Positions 22,200-33,300 of a stretch of 64,000 nucleotides of DNA are shown in pieces (within the stretch, counting starts at the first letter, position 1; each line of letters begins with the position of its first letter). The position numbers and the translations under genes were made by a program. The stretch comes from Apiospora phragmitis (taxonomy: Eukaryota; Ascomycota; Sordariomycetes; Amphisphaeriales; Apiosporaceae), in the NCBI GenBank assembly GCA_038363925.1, contig JAQQWL010000013.1:310001-374000 (forward strand), read 5' to 3'. A model generated the notes under the pieces. The model ran no database searches. It was not told the DNA's origin and worked only from the letters and a program-made list of their open reading frames with translations.

Positions 22200-24713
22200 A
22201 TGTTATTCGCCGAGGAAGATGCGCCGCATCTCAAATCGTGGATAGTGAAGCGGCTTGCTAATACGTAAGTTTGTTGCTTCGCGGCTTCTCCTTCCACCCA
22301 AGCTAACACTGACTCGCTACTTGTTTCTTCCAGCTCCGATGCCGATTCTGATGTTCTCGCCGATTATGTTTTAGCCCTATTGCGACACGATGGCGACGCC
22401 GCGGCTATTCGGACCGTCTTTGAGGACGAAATACCCGATTTCCTTAGAGAGGATTCCGCCGCCTTCACCAACGATGTCTTCCAAGCCGTCCAGTATAAAT
22501 CTTACCTTCCTGGAGCACCACCTGCTCCCGCCCTCCAGAACCCAGCCCCGCCGGCCCCTCAAATACCCCAAGGCCCATCCGCCCAACAGTTCCCTCTACC
22601 GGGCCAAGGCTTTGCAGGATTCCAGCATACTCCTTACGCCGACACACCTTCCGCGTTTCCCGGGTCCACTCTGCGCGGCAGTAAGAAGCGCTCGTACCGT
22701 GATCTGGATGCGCCGGACACCCAACAAATGAGCTGGGGCGCATACGGCGCCAATCCGTACCAGCAGGGTCCGCAGCAGCCATATAAGCAGGCGCGAAGAG
22801 GTGGACCACAGGCCGCACGCGGGCGGTAGATTTGACGACCCGTATGCGTCGCGAAGCCGCGGCGGCTATGGCGCATTTCCTGACCCCTCAGGTCAACATG
22901 GCCCTCCCTTTCCAGCTCCGGACGATGCCTACAACCCCAATCAGCCTTTTCCTGTGGCCCCTTCCGCAGGCATGCCTCAGCTGGATGCCAACACAATCAT
23001 GGAAAATATTCGCCAACTACAAGAGCTAGGGGCGCAAATGGGAATACAGATGCCGCAAGCTCCTCATTTGCCGCGACCTGTCTACTCGGGCACTGCTGCC
23101 ACCCCCAAGCAACCACCTCGAAGGCAAGCGCCGTGCCGAGACTATGAGACGAAAGGGTTCTGTTCGAGAGGGAACAAGTGTATGTTCGAGCATGGTACAG
23201 GGTCGGGTTTCGTACCGGCTTTCAAGCCCCCGCCGTCCGGAGCTGGGGAAGAATACGATCCCAACAATGCGACACTGGCCTCGTCTTCTGAAAATCCTGG
23301 CCAATTTATGCAACCAACTCAGCCGTTCCCCCAGCACTGGCCTCCGAACAACCGCCGGGACTCTAAGAAACCTCGGCGCAAAGGAGGCCGACCGGAGTTT
23401 GCGGCAGAAGGTCCAATGAACGACAAGACCAAGACCCAGATCGTGGTCGAAAACATACCCGAAGAGAACTACAGCGAAGAGGCAGTCCGTGAGTTCTTTG
23501 GCCAATTTGGGGTCATTGAAGAAGTCGAATTCCGTCCGGCACAAAAACGCATAGCTATCATCAAGTTCGATACATGGGAGTCAGCAAACGCTGCGTGGAA
23601 GTCTCCAAAGGTAGTCTTCGACAATCGCTTCGTCAAAGTCTATTGGTTCAAGGACGAGTCTCACCTCCCCAATGGCAAGCATGCAAATGGGTCCAGGAAC
23701 GGCGCGAACCATTCACTGAATGGCGAACATGCTGCCCCTGAACCCGAATTCGACATGGAAGAGTTCCAGCGGAAGCAAGAGGAAGCGCAGAAAGCACACC
23801 TTCTGAAGGCGCAATTGAAAGAAAAGGTCGATCGTGAAAGGCAAGAGATCGAACAGAAACAAAAAGAATTGTTGGCACGCCAAGCTGAAGAGAAACGCAA
23901 ACTTCAGGCCAAATTGGCTGCCAGTGGTGTCAAGGAGGCATCACTGTCCCCCGTCCTGCGAACAAGCTCCTTAGCCGCCTCAGACGGTGGCAAACCTTCG
24001 ACTCAAGCAGAGGCTCTGCGGGCCAAGCTGGCCGAGCTCGAGGCGGAGGCGAACTCCCTTGGACTCGATCCCAATGCAGCACAAGATGAGACTCCCACGT
24101 GGGCCACACGGGACGGGGCAGAGGAAGGCCGTATAGAGGACGTGGCAGTTTCCCTCCCAGGGGGTTCCGTGGCGGTTACGGTTATCGAGGCAGGGGCGGT
24201 CTAGGAGGGGATGTGCACTCCGCCTACGCCGCCTACTCTTTGGACAACCGGCCGAAGATCGTGGCATTGACTGGTGTGGACTTCACCGAGCCGGCGAAGG
24301 ATGAAGCTCTACGCCACTACCTTCTCGTATGTACTTTCCTCCATATTGTGTGTTTTTACTTGACTAACATCAACCAGGGCATCGGTGAGTTTACGGCGAT
24401 CCACAGTGACCAAACCACAACCCACGTCACGTTCAAAGACCGCAAGACGGCAGAGCAATTTTACAATGGCGTCACAGCCAACAAGAACATCCCTCAGGTA
24501 GATGGCGAAGTGGAGCTATCTTGGGCTATTTCGGCACCTAAAGCTGCCGCCGCGGATGGCGACGTCGCCATGGCTAGTGGCATCGAAGAGGATCAGCCTT
24601 CTTCGAAACCGGCAGCGGAAACTGATGACAATAGTGGCTTTGGTGGTGCCGTGGAAGACCAGAGAGACCAAGGCGACATGGACTATGAAGGTGGCGACTG
24701 GGATATCTCGTAA
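22200..24713 (+). CDS. RBM26/27-like (Rmn1-like) RNA-binding protein
   Basis: Nuclear RNA-binding protein with the domain order of human RBM26/27 and S. pombe Rmn1. The N-terminal PWI-like helical domain runs over about residues 1-75 (HLKSWIVKRLANT, ADYVLALLRHDGD). A Pro/Gln/Gly-rich linker follows, then a CCCH zinc finger CRDYETKGFCSRGNKCMFEH with CX8CX5CX3H spacing. Next comes an RRM (IVVENIPEENYS as RNP2, RIAIIKF as RNP1), a charged coiled coil, an RG-rich stretch and a second RRM-like fold. In fission yeast the relative works in the MTREC complex that sends RNAs to the nuclear exosome. Exons 22200-22264, 22334-24326 and 24378-24713. Two frame errors: an extra G in GGG 22821-22823, and a missing G at 24110-24112. 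They compensate in length and give 797 residues when corrected. Confidence 0.87.
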
Positions 24714-25032
24714 TTGGCGCCATCCACTTCATATGTATTGTACAATGCCAATATGTATAGGTTTTAGCGTTAAGAAGAGGCAGGGTAGCATTGCGTTCTG
24801 GACAGCAGTAGGCTGCAATGCTAATGGCCCTTTCTGGTCAACTACGAAAGATACCATAATTTGCAATTTACGCGGCATTTTACGTCTGTCGCAAAACGAT
24901 GACTGATCGCTCGGGCGTGTCGAAGAGATGATACAGATTGGCCTCTACGTATCAATTCCGAGCACCAAGTTCGTGCCAGTGTTGCATCACCCGCCGGGTC
25001 AGAAGTCAGTAGAAATTGGCATGTTTCTCTAG
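24714..25032. other. 3' flank of the Rmn1-like gene
   Basis: About 320 bases between the Rmn1-like stop and the transporter relic. Nothing recognised. Confidence 0.5.
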
Positions 25033-25966
25033 GCGGCATCTAACCCGGCCACGTTGGGTGGGCTCATTCCATCCTCACGGGGCTGGTTCGTGCTCATCGA
25101 GGGCGCCGTGAGCATCGCCATCGGCGTGGCGGCCTTCTGGTTCATGACCAACTTCCCCTCGTCCACGGGCACTTACTTCATGTCCGCCGAGGAGGCCGAG
25201 ATGGCCCAGTACCGCCAGAAGGTCAACGCGGGCGGCATCTCCGAGGACGACGAGGGCAGACACTGGGAGGGTGTCCAAAATGCACTCAAGGAACCTTTCA
25301 CTTGGCTCTTCGCGTCGAGCCACTTCTTCATTATTATTGGCCAGTCTTTCAAGGACTTCCTTCCATCGTTAAGTAGACCGAGGTCCCCACAAGGGCATCT
25401 AGCACCGTTCCTAACAATATAACTAGATCATGAACACTTTTGGCTTCTCCAAGACCAACACGTACCTCCTGCAAGCTCCACCGTACGTCTTCGCCTACAT
25501 GCTGACCATCGGCATCTCCTGGTCCAGCGGCCGTCGGCTGGAGCACTGCTGGCACATGGTGGGCTCCATGGCGCTGTGCCTCGTGGGTGCCGTGCTCATG
25601 ATATCAACACTGTCGCTGGGGCCCCGGTACTTCAGTCTGTTCCTTCTGTGTGGAGGTCCCTTCGTCGCCCTCAACTTGTAGATATCCTGGGAGACGGCCG
25701 TGGTCCCGCGCCCGCGCACCAAGCGAGCCGCGCTGATCGCCATCGCCAACTGCGTCAGCAGCGTCAGCCACTGGTTCACGCCCTATTTCTTCCTGCGCAG
25801 CCAGGAGCCCCGGTACCAGACTGGCGGTGGTGTCATTGCGGCTGGCTGCGGGTTCGCCATCGTCTAATGTATTGTGACGAGATGGTGGTGCGTGAGGAAG
25901 AACAAGGAGATTGAGAAGAGGGAGAACGAGACGGGCGAGACCAACCCGTGGCGCTTTGTTACCTGA
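25033..25966 (+). pseudogene. Relic of a Dal5-type MFS transporter, C-terminal half
   Basis: Reads as the second half of an anion:cation symporter (Dal5/allantoate permease) family protein. SRGWFVLIEGAVSIAIGVAAF starts near helix 6. It continues through MSAEEAEMAQYRQKVNAGG and FGFSKTNTYLLQAPPYVFAY to FLRSQEPRYQTGGG. A small intron probably joins FLPS to IMNTFGF (acceptor ATAACTAG before 25430). The N-terminal half is missing: the DNA upstream is the 3' flank of another gene. The frame has a TAG at 25679-25681 (LNL*ISWE, where relatives have Gln) and a TAA at 25865-25867. It reopens without frame change to a TGA at 25964-25966. These are substitutions, not homopolymer slips, so I call a true pseudogene. 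Confidence 0.85.
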
Positions 25967-26368
25967 CGAGATGTCCCGATACGAGGACCGACTCTTATCT
26001 CTCAGGCCTACTGCGTACCGTGTTCATAAACCAACGCAGCTACCAAGTAATCGCCTTATGTTTCTATAAATACGATCCCCATATAATATTACCGACTGTG
26101 CCACCAACGTTCTGCCGCAGTGGAGTTGCATTGACAATTGATTAACGCGCAAAGACGGGGCGTGTTGCTGTGCATTTTCTTATTCTACTGGGTACTTTTC
26201 TGTATCAGGCAATTGCTTTCAGCTAGTCCTGCTGACATTGTCAGGGGTATGCATCTGTGGCACAGCCGCCTTAGGTCAACTCATAGTCAGCAACTATCCC
26301 TCAATGCTGTTCGGCATCAGATTCTAGATGTTTCATTCTCGAGCCAAATCACTTATTAATAATTCAGA
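25967..26368. other. Intergenic, 400 bases
   Basis: Between the transporter relic and the HET gene. Nothing recognised beyond A/T-rich promoter-like sequence. Confidence 0.5.
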
Positions 26369-28610
26369 ATGCTGTCAAAATACTTCAAAAAGCCTGTTGT
26401 TGGTCCCTCTGAACCGCCCCCGCCACAGCACCCATATCGGCAACTTCAGGGAGACGATATCCGCTTGCTGAGTATTGACCCAGTTCCTCCCAAACTGGAG
26501 TCCGCGTCACAGATCTCATGCACTCTAAGTCATGTCAACCTATATGGGAATCATGAGTTTGCTGCTAATGTCGCTGATTCAGGTCGCCACCGTGGTTATG
26601 CTCGGGACTGGCCCGAACTACGAAGGGCACCGGAAACTAGCCGACTGTTCAAGACCGATGTATGGGTCAAGAAGCAGTTCTTGCACGAGTTCGGGGAGAA
26701 GGTGCAGCAACCACTGGACCAGGTCGAAGGGGGTTGGTCGTTGACCCATGAAGAGCATCTCCCGTGGAGGCATAGCTGGGGTGATTACGTCGCGCTATCC
26801 TATGTCTGGGGGCCCCAGACCCCAGCCAAGACCATCACGATCGACGGGCTGCAATTTCTCGTGGGGCCGAACTTGTACCTCGCGCTTGAACAGCTGCGTA
26901 AGAGCCAGAGGATTCGGCAGGGTTTCAAGGTCTGGATTGATGCCATCTGCATCAACCAGCAAGACATAGACGAGCGAAGTCGCCAAGTAGCCCGCATGCG
27001 CGACATCTACGCCTCGGCCTGGCAGGTGGTCAGCTGGCTGGGAGGCGAGCAGGAAGGCAGCGATCTCGCTATTGATGCATTGCGCTACATGGCACGCTTG
27101 CCGACCGAACCCGGCGAGGTTGAAGGGCTGTACCGGGTGAAACGTGGGATGGACATCCGCCCTTTGTTTATCACCTGGGACAGTTACGAGAGTCCGTTCC
27201 GGGACGAGGTGTTCAAAGCGCTGCTGGGTTTCTTCACCAGACCGTATTGGCGCCGGATGTGGATCTTGCAGGAGGTAGCCATGGCCCATCCCGAAGCGCC
27301 GGTCCTGTGCGGTGGGAAATGCCTTTCCTGGACGGAGCTTCGCGATGCTGCAGGCCTCATCACCGCCGACGAGGAGCGCTTCGGTCGCCTGATCGTGGGA
27401 ACGCTTCAGTCGACCTGGAATTTCGAGATTGGCCAGGCCAGACTCAGCGAGAGGAGGCCTCTATCATCAGAGAGGCTGTGGAGGCTGATGACGGAGCTTC
27501 TCCGAGTCCAGAGTGACCAAAACGACGCACCGCTTTCGGGAACAACCACTGACATATTAAGACCACTGCTGTTGGCCCGCGACGCGGCTGTCACGCAAGA
27601 AAATGACAGGGTCTATGGGATACTGGGAATCAAAGCTGTAGCTGAGCGAGCGTCTCTGGTACCAGATTATACTCTCCCACTTGCCGTCAATTTTCAGAGG
27701 TTTTCAGAGGCACTCATCATCAGTGGCAACTTGAATATTCTGCGACTTGCGTCGCTTCTCGACCAGCCGATCTACACCAAGGGCTCACTCCAAACTCTCG
27801 GAAGCAGAGTGCTCGAGGCTGCACCGTGCGTCCATGGCCTTCCTTCCTGGGTTATATGCTGGACGTGTGCCACTCTACCAGTGGCACATATGCGGGCTTC
27901 GTATCACGCAGGAGGAAAGCCAAATATTGGAGCACAGACTCCGATCGTGCTTTACGACTCGCGCCTTAGGGTCCAGGGCCTGATCATCGATACTATTGCC
28001 AGTTTGGGTACATGTCATCCCGCGGAAGCCACAAATAAAAATACTATCACTAGTCCCGAAGGCCGCAACAATCAATACGGTGGGCTCGAAGAAACGCGAG
28101 AGGCACTATGGAGAACAATTGTTGGCAACAGTACCGCCCAGGGGGATTACCTGCCCTGAGGAGTACTCCTGGCTCCTGGATCCGAGAATATGGCGTGATG
28201 CTGTTTCTGGCGTATTTTCACACGGGCTCGAACTGGAGAATGTAATGAAGAGGAACGGGGATCTTGGCTTATGCGGATACAGTCTGAAGGAACTCATCTT
28301 TGGCCCTGGGCGAACGCGAAGGCCGTGGGGAGAAAGATACTACAATCCGACGAAACCGCAAAGGGAGGCCTTGTCCTGGGCCGTGGACGTATTGGCATGG
28401 AGACGGCTGATGAGTACGGAGTCTGGGAGACTGGGACTGGCCCCCGCCAGTGCTATCGTGGGAGACAAGATCGCCGTTTTCCCGGGTTGTGATATGCCGG
28501 TGGTTCTCAGATGGCACGATGTCGTTGACGGAGGGAGGCTGGTGGGCGAATCTTACGTTCATGGCATCATGGACGGGGGAGGTCCTCCAACAAGGCTTGG
28601 TGTGCTCTGA
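26369..28610 (+). CDS. HET-domain (heterokaryon incompatibility) protein
   Basis: Single-exon gene of about 746 residues. The HET domain spans roughly residues 140-320: YVALSYVWG opens it, followed by VWIDAICINQQD, MRDIYASAWQVVSWLG and FFTRPYWRRMWILQEV, the family's standard blocks. A middle region has LLLARDAAVTQENDRVYGILG, the usual second conserved block of HET6/het-6-like proteins. The C-terminal part (EEYSWLLDPRIW, GLCGYSLKELIFG, GDKIAVFPGCDMPVVLR) is the usual tail of this group. HET proteins trigger cell death when genetically different hyphae fuse. The frame breaks at GGGGG 28141-28145; removing one G joins STAQGITCPEEYSWLL and gives 747 codons exactly. Without it the protein would end about 150 residues early, so confirmation matters. 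Confidence 0.88.
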
Positions 28611-29635
28611 CATTGACATGTATTGAGTCGCTGCAATGATTAGGTCTTACGATGATTGCGTAACTTGAACATCGGCACACATGAATAGAATATATGGTGT
28701 CTAATATAGATGAGACCTTGGTCCAGGCGAAGTCATCTCACAATTCTCCCTAACCTTAGGTGAAAGGAGGCTTTGCAGAAGAGAAATTTCTTCAAATACA
28801 GCATGCATTCCATTATTCAGGGGTGCTTGATGGAGAGGGAAGGTTTATCTCTGTGTCAGATCGGGATGTGCATACCGAAGGATCAGAATTCGAGAAATTA
28901 TTTGTCCCCATTACGACAACATGCTGTGTAAGCAGCGGCACTTCGCCTACCTACTTACTTGTCGGCTGAGGATTAAGACATGGCAGACTCAGCCTACTAC
29001 ACAAGTAGAATATACCCCAATAACACATGTTCACTTAGAGAATTACAGATGTCAGACCTGTCAGTTCTGGGGTAGCTGGCGCCAGGAATGATTGGTGGTA
29101 TTCAATACAAGGAACAATTTAGATGTTTTAAATTTTAGAAACAACTTCTCAAAGCCTATAGATGCCTTATGGGGTACTACTGAGGTGTCAACAACAACGT
29201 GAGGTAGAATCGACAGCAGGGCATAAATCAACTCACTCAGGCCCCTTCTTTGAACTATTCCGGCTATCCCAAGCATACAACGACACAATGTGGAGATCAA
29301 CATGGCAGAGTGAGGGGGGCATCAATATACGGCACGAAAAAACAAACCAGAACGGTCTAGTCTTATCGATCGGGTTCTTTTCCAACATGAATCTGTCAAC
29401 ATGTTCTCCATTTCTCATCATTCCCTTTGCGACTCGTCACCAATCAGTGTAGGCGGTTGCAGATGGGTATGGGGTAAACAGTATCTGTTTAAGCACACGC
29501 CTAATCTCCACTGCAGAACCCCATCATCGGTGCCTGACCTCAAAGACTAACATCTTGTTGTGTTCCAGCTGGAATACATTGAGCAACTCATATTATCGAG
29601 ACATCCAGAAAGCCTGGCATAGAAATCCAAATGAC
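28611..29635. other. Intergenic, 1 kb
   Basis: Between convergent HET and methyltransferase genes. Only short open frames; no domain, repeat or RNA gene recognised. Confidence 0.55.
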
Positions 29636-30409
29636 TCAATCTTCGAGCTTCTTCTTGCCCTTAAAGACCACCATCCCGTGCTGCTCAAGGAAAGGCTTCC
29701 AGAACTCGGGTTCCCCCTTGACGATAGGGGCGTTCTCAGGCGGCTCAATCTCAAACTCCGTGATCCCATACTTCTCCGGCACCTCGTATGAGCCCGACAT
29801 GCTGATGTTCAGCGTGCTCGCCTCATACTCGAGCGGCGGGTCCAACTTGATGACGTAGCGGTAGTGGACCGCGTCGGGCGTATCCAGGAAGTCCTTGGTG
29901 TAGAGCCCGTACCGGCCGTCCCATGCCGGCGCCCGGGGGTCCCCTACCCGGATGCCCAGGAAGCGGCCGCCGGGCTTGAGGTAGGCCGCGCAGTTGCGCC
30001 ACATGCCGTCGTACTCGGCGAGGTCGTGCGCGTGGTCGAACACCCAGCCCGCGAAGACGACGTCGTAGGACGACTTGGGGCGCAGGGGCAGGCTGTCCAG
30101 CGGCTTCGAGACGTCGGCCTCGTACCAGCGGATGCGGTCGCGGCGGCCGAGGGACGCCTCGACGGCCTGGCCCGACTGCATCATGGCCGCCGAGATGTCC
30201 ACCACATCGACGCTGGCCGCGCCGGCGTCGAGGGCGTCGCGCGCCTTCAGGCCGCTGCCGCCGCCGAGGTCCAGCACCGTCAGGCCCGAGCAGTCGCCCA
30301 AGGCGGACCGGAACATCTGCTTTTCGAGATCGCCTAAGGGGACGGACGACGTGTAGTCATCGTACGACTTCGACTGTTCATCGTACTCTTTGGCCAGCTG
30401 GCTGTTCAT
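29636..30409 (-). CDS. Class I SAM-dependent methyltransferase
   Basis: Intact single-exon 257-residue protein. Motif I is LTVLDLGGGSGLKARDA; motif II region VDVVDISAAMMQSG; the acidic motif III WYEADVSKPL; and YDVVFAGWVFDHAHDLAEYD leads to motif V, LKPGGRFLGIRVGD. The start MNSQLAKEYDEQSKSYDDYTSS is typical of soluble fungal methyltransferases of the UbiE/methyltransf_25 type. No signal peptide or helix. A P450 gene lies 1.4 kb upstream in the opposite orientation, which might hint at a shared pathway, but that P450 is damaged. Substrate unknown. Confidence 0.88.
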   Translation of the reverse strand: MNSQLAKEYDEQSKSYDDYTSSVPLGDLEKQMFRSALGDCSGLTVLDLGGGSGLKARDALDAGAASVDVVDISAAMMQSGQAVEASLGRRDRIRWYEADVSKPLDSLPLRPKSSYDVVFAGWVFDHAHDLAEYDGMWRNCAAYLKPGGRFLGIRVGDPRAPAWDGRYGLYTKDFLDTPDAVHYRYVIKLDPPLEYEASTLNISMSGSYEVPEKYGITEFEIEPPENAPIVKGEPEFWKPFLEQHGMVVFKGKKKLED

Positions 30410-31800
30410 GGTGGATAACTTGCAGTGTGTGTATTGCGTATTTTCTCAACTATGCAAGAAGTGGATGATCGGGAAAGACATGAAAGCCCAGCGGAGGGGG
30501 TTGAACGGAAAATATAAGGACAGCGCTGCCAATTTTCACTCGGTCACAATTACCCCTCATCAAGCTATTTCTACTTTGCTGGAGCGGGCGATGTCAGCAT
30601 AGTTGTACCAGATGAACACTTGGTATCCCGTTTTCGGCGATGGCGACCAACAAGGTTGGTTACTGAATGCGGGGATACTGTGTGTGGTAGCACTGAAAAT
30701 AGTGTTTCGTAAACATGGCCAATAAGGAGCTGCATCAGATGCGGAAAGGAAGGAGATTGGTAGCCACTGTGGTGCACGCGTCGTATGGCTTTCTTGTATT
30801 TGAGGTTGATTGACAGGAATCACGATTGTGCTTCCCCATCTACATTTCGTGGGGACATCGGCCTCGTAAGTACGTAGGTTTCCTACTGGCACAACTACCG
30901 AGTGTCTGCTAATACATGGCAGCTGTTGACTGGATATGGCAGGTTTGTGGCACGACAGGTGTAATTAACAGCTCTCCTTTTTTGGTGTGAATCGGCATTT
31001 TATCGTAATAGAACTATATGATTAGGGTCTCCGGAGGCCGGCCTCTGTTCCCATGGGATAGATGACAGGAACCTACTAAAAACCACATAAGGGGGGAGTT
31101 GACCAGGAGCACTAATATATGTCTTCTTATAAACAACCTCTATGTAAACGTGCAGGGCGGATCCTCCATAATTTTAAACGGACTTACCTATATAAAGGCG
31201 GGAATATTATTACTATGGAGTTTACGTCTAACGGTAAATACTTAACCTCCATCACTATAGTGTAAGGATTTCCGTATTTTTCTTCCCTCCTATTTGATTC
31301 TACCCAAGAAGTGATAAGGCGTTGGCCGTACTAACGCCCCTAAACCAAGCTGTTCTTTTTATCTCCGACCTCTATATAACTTTCCATATCTCTTTTCTGG
31401 ACACATATTTGGCACATGCATGAAAGGGCAGTAGCAATAAACCTCACTTGGGGCCAGGCCAGCCAACAAAATTCACATGGCCATGCTTGGTGTCGAATGG
31501 AATGATTTCGTGAGAAAGACTTGTGAAAAGGCAGAGAGGCAAGGGTATCACACAAGTTACGCCAAAGAACCAATACATCTTTATGATCATATAGTTGAGG
31601 TGCTTGGCTATGTAAAGCAAGGGATGCGGAGACTGCCTTTAATCTGGTGCCGCAAGGAATTTTGTTGTTGGTTGGTTGTCATCATCCTTGTCCCTTTCCC
31701 CTTTGCTCCCACTTCACTTCCGTCAAGATCACAATGCACTTTTCAAACCTTTCAACTTCAGTTCTAATTCGTACCAGTGACTACCATCAGTATCCGGACC
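30410..31800. other. Divergent promoter region, 1.4 kb
   Basis: Lies between the 5' ends of the methyltransferase and the damaged P450. It is A/T-rich around 31000-31400. No coding frame above 110 codons and none recognised. Confidence 0.55.
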
Positions 31801-33300
31801 ATGGCATCCACTGTGGCCATCGTCACCGGAGCAATTGCTGCTTTCACTTATCTGTTTCTCCGGCTCCTCAGCCACTGGACGCAAGATGCGCGAGAGCCGC
31901 CAGCCATCGAGACCAGGTGGCCTTTTATCGGCCCCTTGATTGGCATGATTAGGGAGAAGTCACGCTTCCACCTCCGCCTGAGGTCTGTTCCCCCGATCTG
32001 TCCTAAACATTTCCTTCAGTAACCCTTGTAGCTAACATGGGTTCATGGGGTCTAGAAATCAATACCAGCTGCCCATATATACGTTGCGGTTGCCCTTCCA
32101 ACGTATTTACGTGGTCAACTCCCCGGGACTCATCCCCGAGCTGCAGAAGCAGTGGCGCGCGGTCAGCTTTGCTGCCATTGCCGCCGATGCCGGCTCCGTG
32201 GTCGGCATGAGCAAAGAAGCCGTCCGGATCATGCACCAAGACCTGAAGAGCGAGCATGGCTTCAGCGTCAGCTGGCCCCGCTTCATTGCGCCCTCCATGG
32301 CGCCCGGGAAGGGCCTTGACGCGATCGGCAGAAGGTCCGTCGAAGTCTTCTCCGCCGAGATGGAGTACCTGAGGGCGCAGGGACGGCCCGCCGGGACTGG
32401 TTTGTGGGCCTGGTCTCGCCATCTAATGGAGATGGCTACGACCGAAGCTGTCTGGGGGCCACAGAATCCCTATCGAGACGCGGTCATTGCTAATGCCTGG
32501 CGGTAAGTCCCATTTGTTCAATCATCAGCCCAGGAAACGATACTAATAAGCCAACGTAGAACCTTTGAGAAGGGGTTCTTGTCCTTTTCGATGTTTCCAT
32601 TCGCCACTACGTTGTTCCCCAAATTGTACCAGGCACGTGAGCTTGTCGCCGCCGCCATGATTGAGTATGTGCGCAACCGCGGTTTTGAAACTGCCTCTGG
32701 ACTTGTTCACAAGCGTTATGAGCACCACAGTAAACTGTTCGGCCTAGGAGACGAGAGACATTGCCCGCGGGGAGCTCGGGAACACATTTGCCGTACTGGG
32801 CAACACCGCATCCTGCGCGTGGTGGGTGCTCTACCACATCTTCTCTGATGCCCAAGTGTTGCGCGAGATCCGGTGCGAGCTTTCGGAAACTGTGCATGAA
32901 GACGAAGATGGCCTTTGCCACGTCGACATGGCCCATCTTCTTGCCAGCTGCCCGGTTCTCCTGAGCACTTTCCAGGAAACGATGCGCTACCGTGCCGTGA
33001 ATCCTGGACCACGCGTGATCCTTGAAGATGTGGTCCTCAATGATGGGACCCTACTAAAGAAGAGTGGCATGCTGATGATACCAGCTACGGTCCAGCATAC
33101 CGACATCGTACCCACAGGAGCGAAGTGGGTTGAGCCCAAGTTCGAGAACTCACCCCCCGCAGTCGGGCTTCCCTGTGCCTGACGAGGACGTCGATGTCAC
33201 CTTTCGTCCACGAGATCCGAGCAAGAAGTGGCATGTCACGTTTTCGGGGGCAGACCAGGCCATGGGGATTGTGTCAGAGGACACCATGGCGGACGACTAG
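31801..33300 (+). pseudogene. Cytochrome P450 lacking the heme-cysteine region
   Basis: Resembles the fungal CYP7/CYP8-like P450 group. The anchor MASTVAIVTGAIAAFTYLFL leads to the Pro-rich hinge REPPAIETRWPFIGPLIG. Exons 31801-31982, 32056-32502 and 32560-33300. The I-helix region reads GELGNTFAVLGNTASCAWW, the K-helix FQETMRYRAVNPGPR (ExxR present). After MLMIPATVQHTD the protein jumps straight to GAKWVEPKFENSP and the tail PVPDEDVDVTFRPRDPSKKW. The stretch that normally holds the PERF motif and the FxxGxxxCxG heme loop, around 60-75 residues, is absent and not found nearby. Two further frame errors occur: an extra base in 32751-32758, and an extra C in the run 33153-33158. The heme thiolate ligand is missing, so it cannot be a working P450. 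Confidence 0.82.

Noticed and set aside
10792..33300. Possible secondary-metabolite cluster (methyltransferases, P450s, transporter)
   Set aside because: No polyketide, peptide, terpene or other core enzyme; housekeeping genes interrupt the run; the 31.8-kb P450 is damaged and the 6-kb one has three frame breaks.
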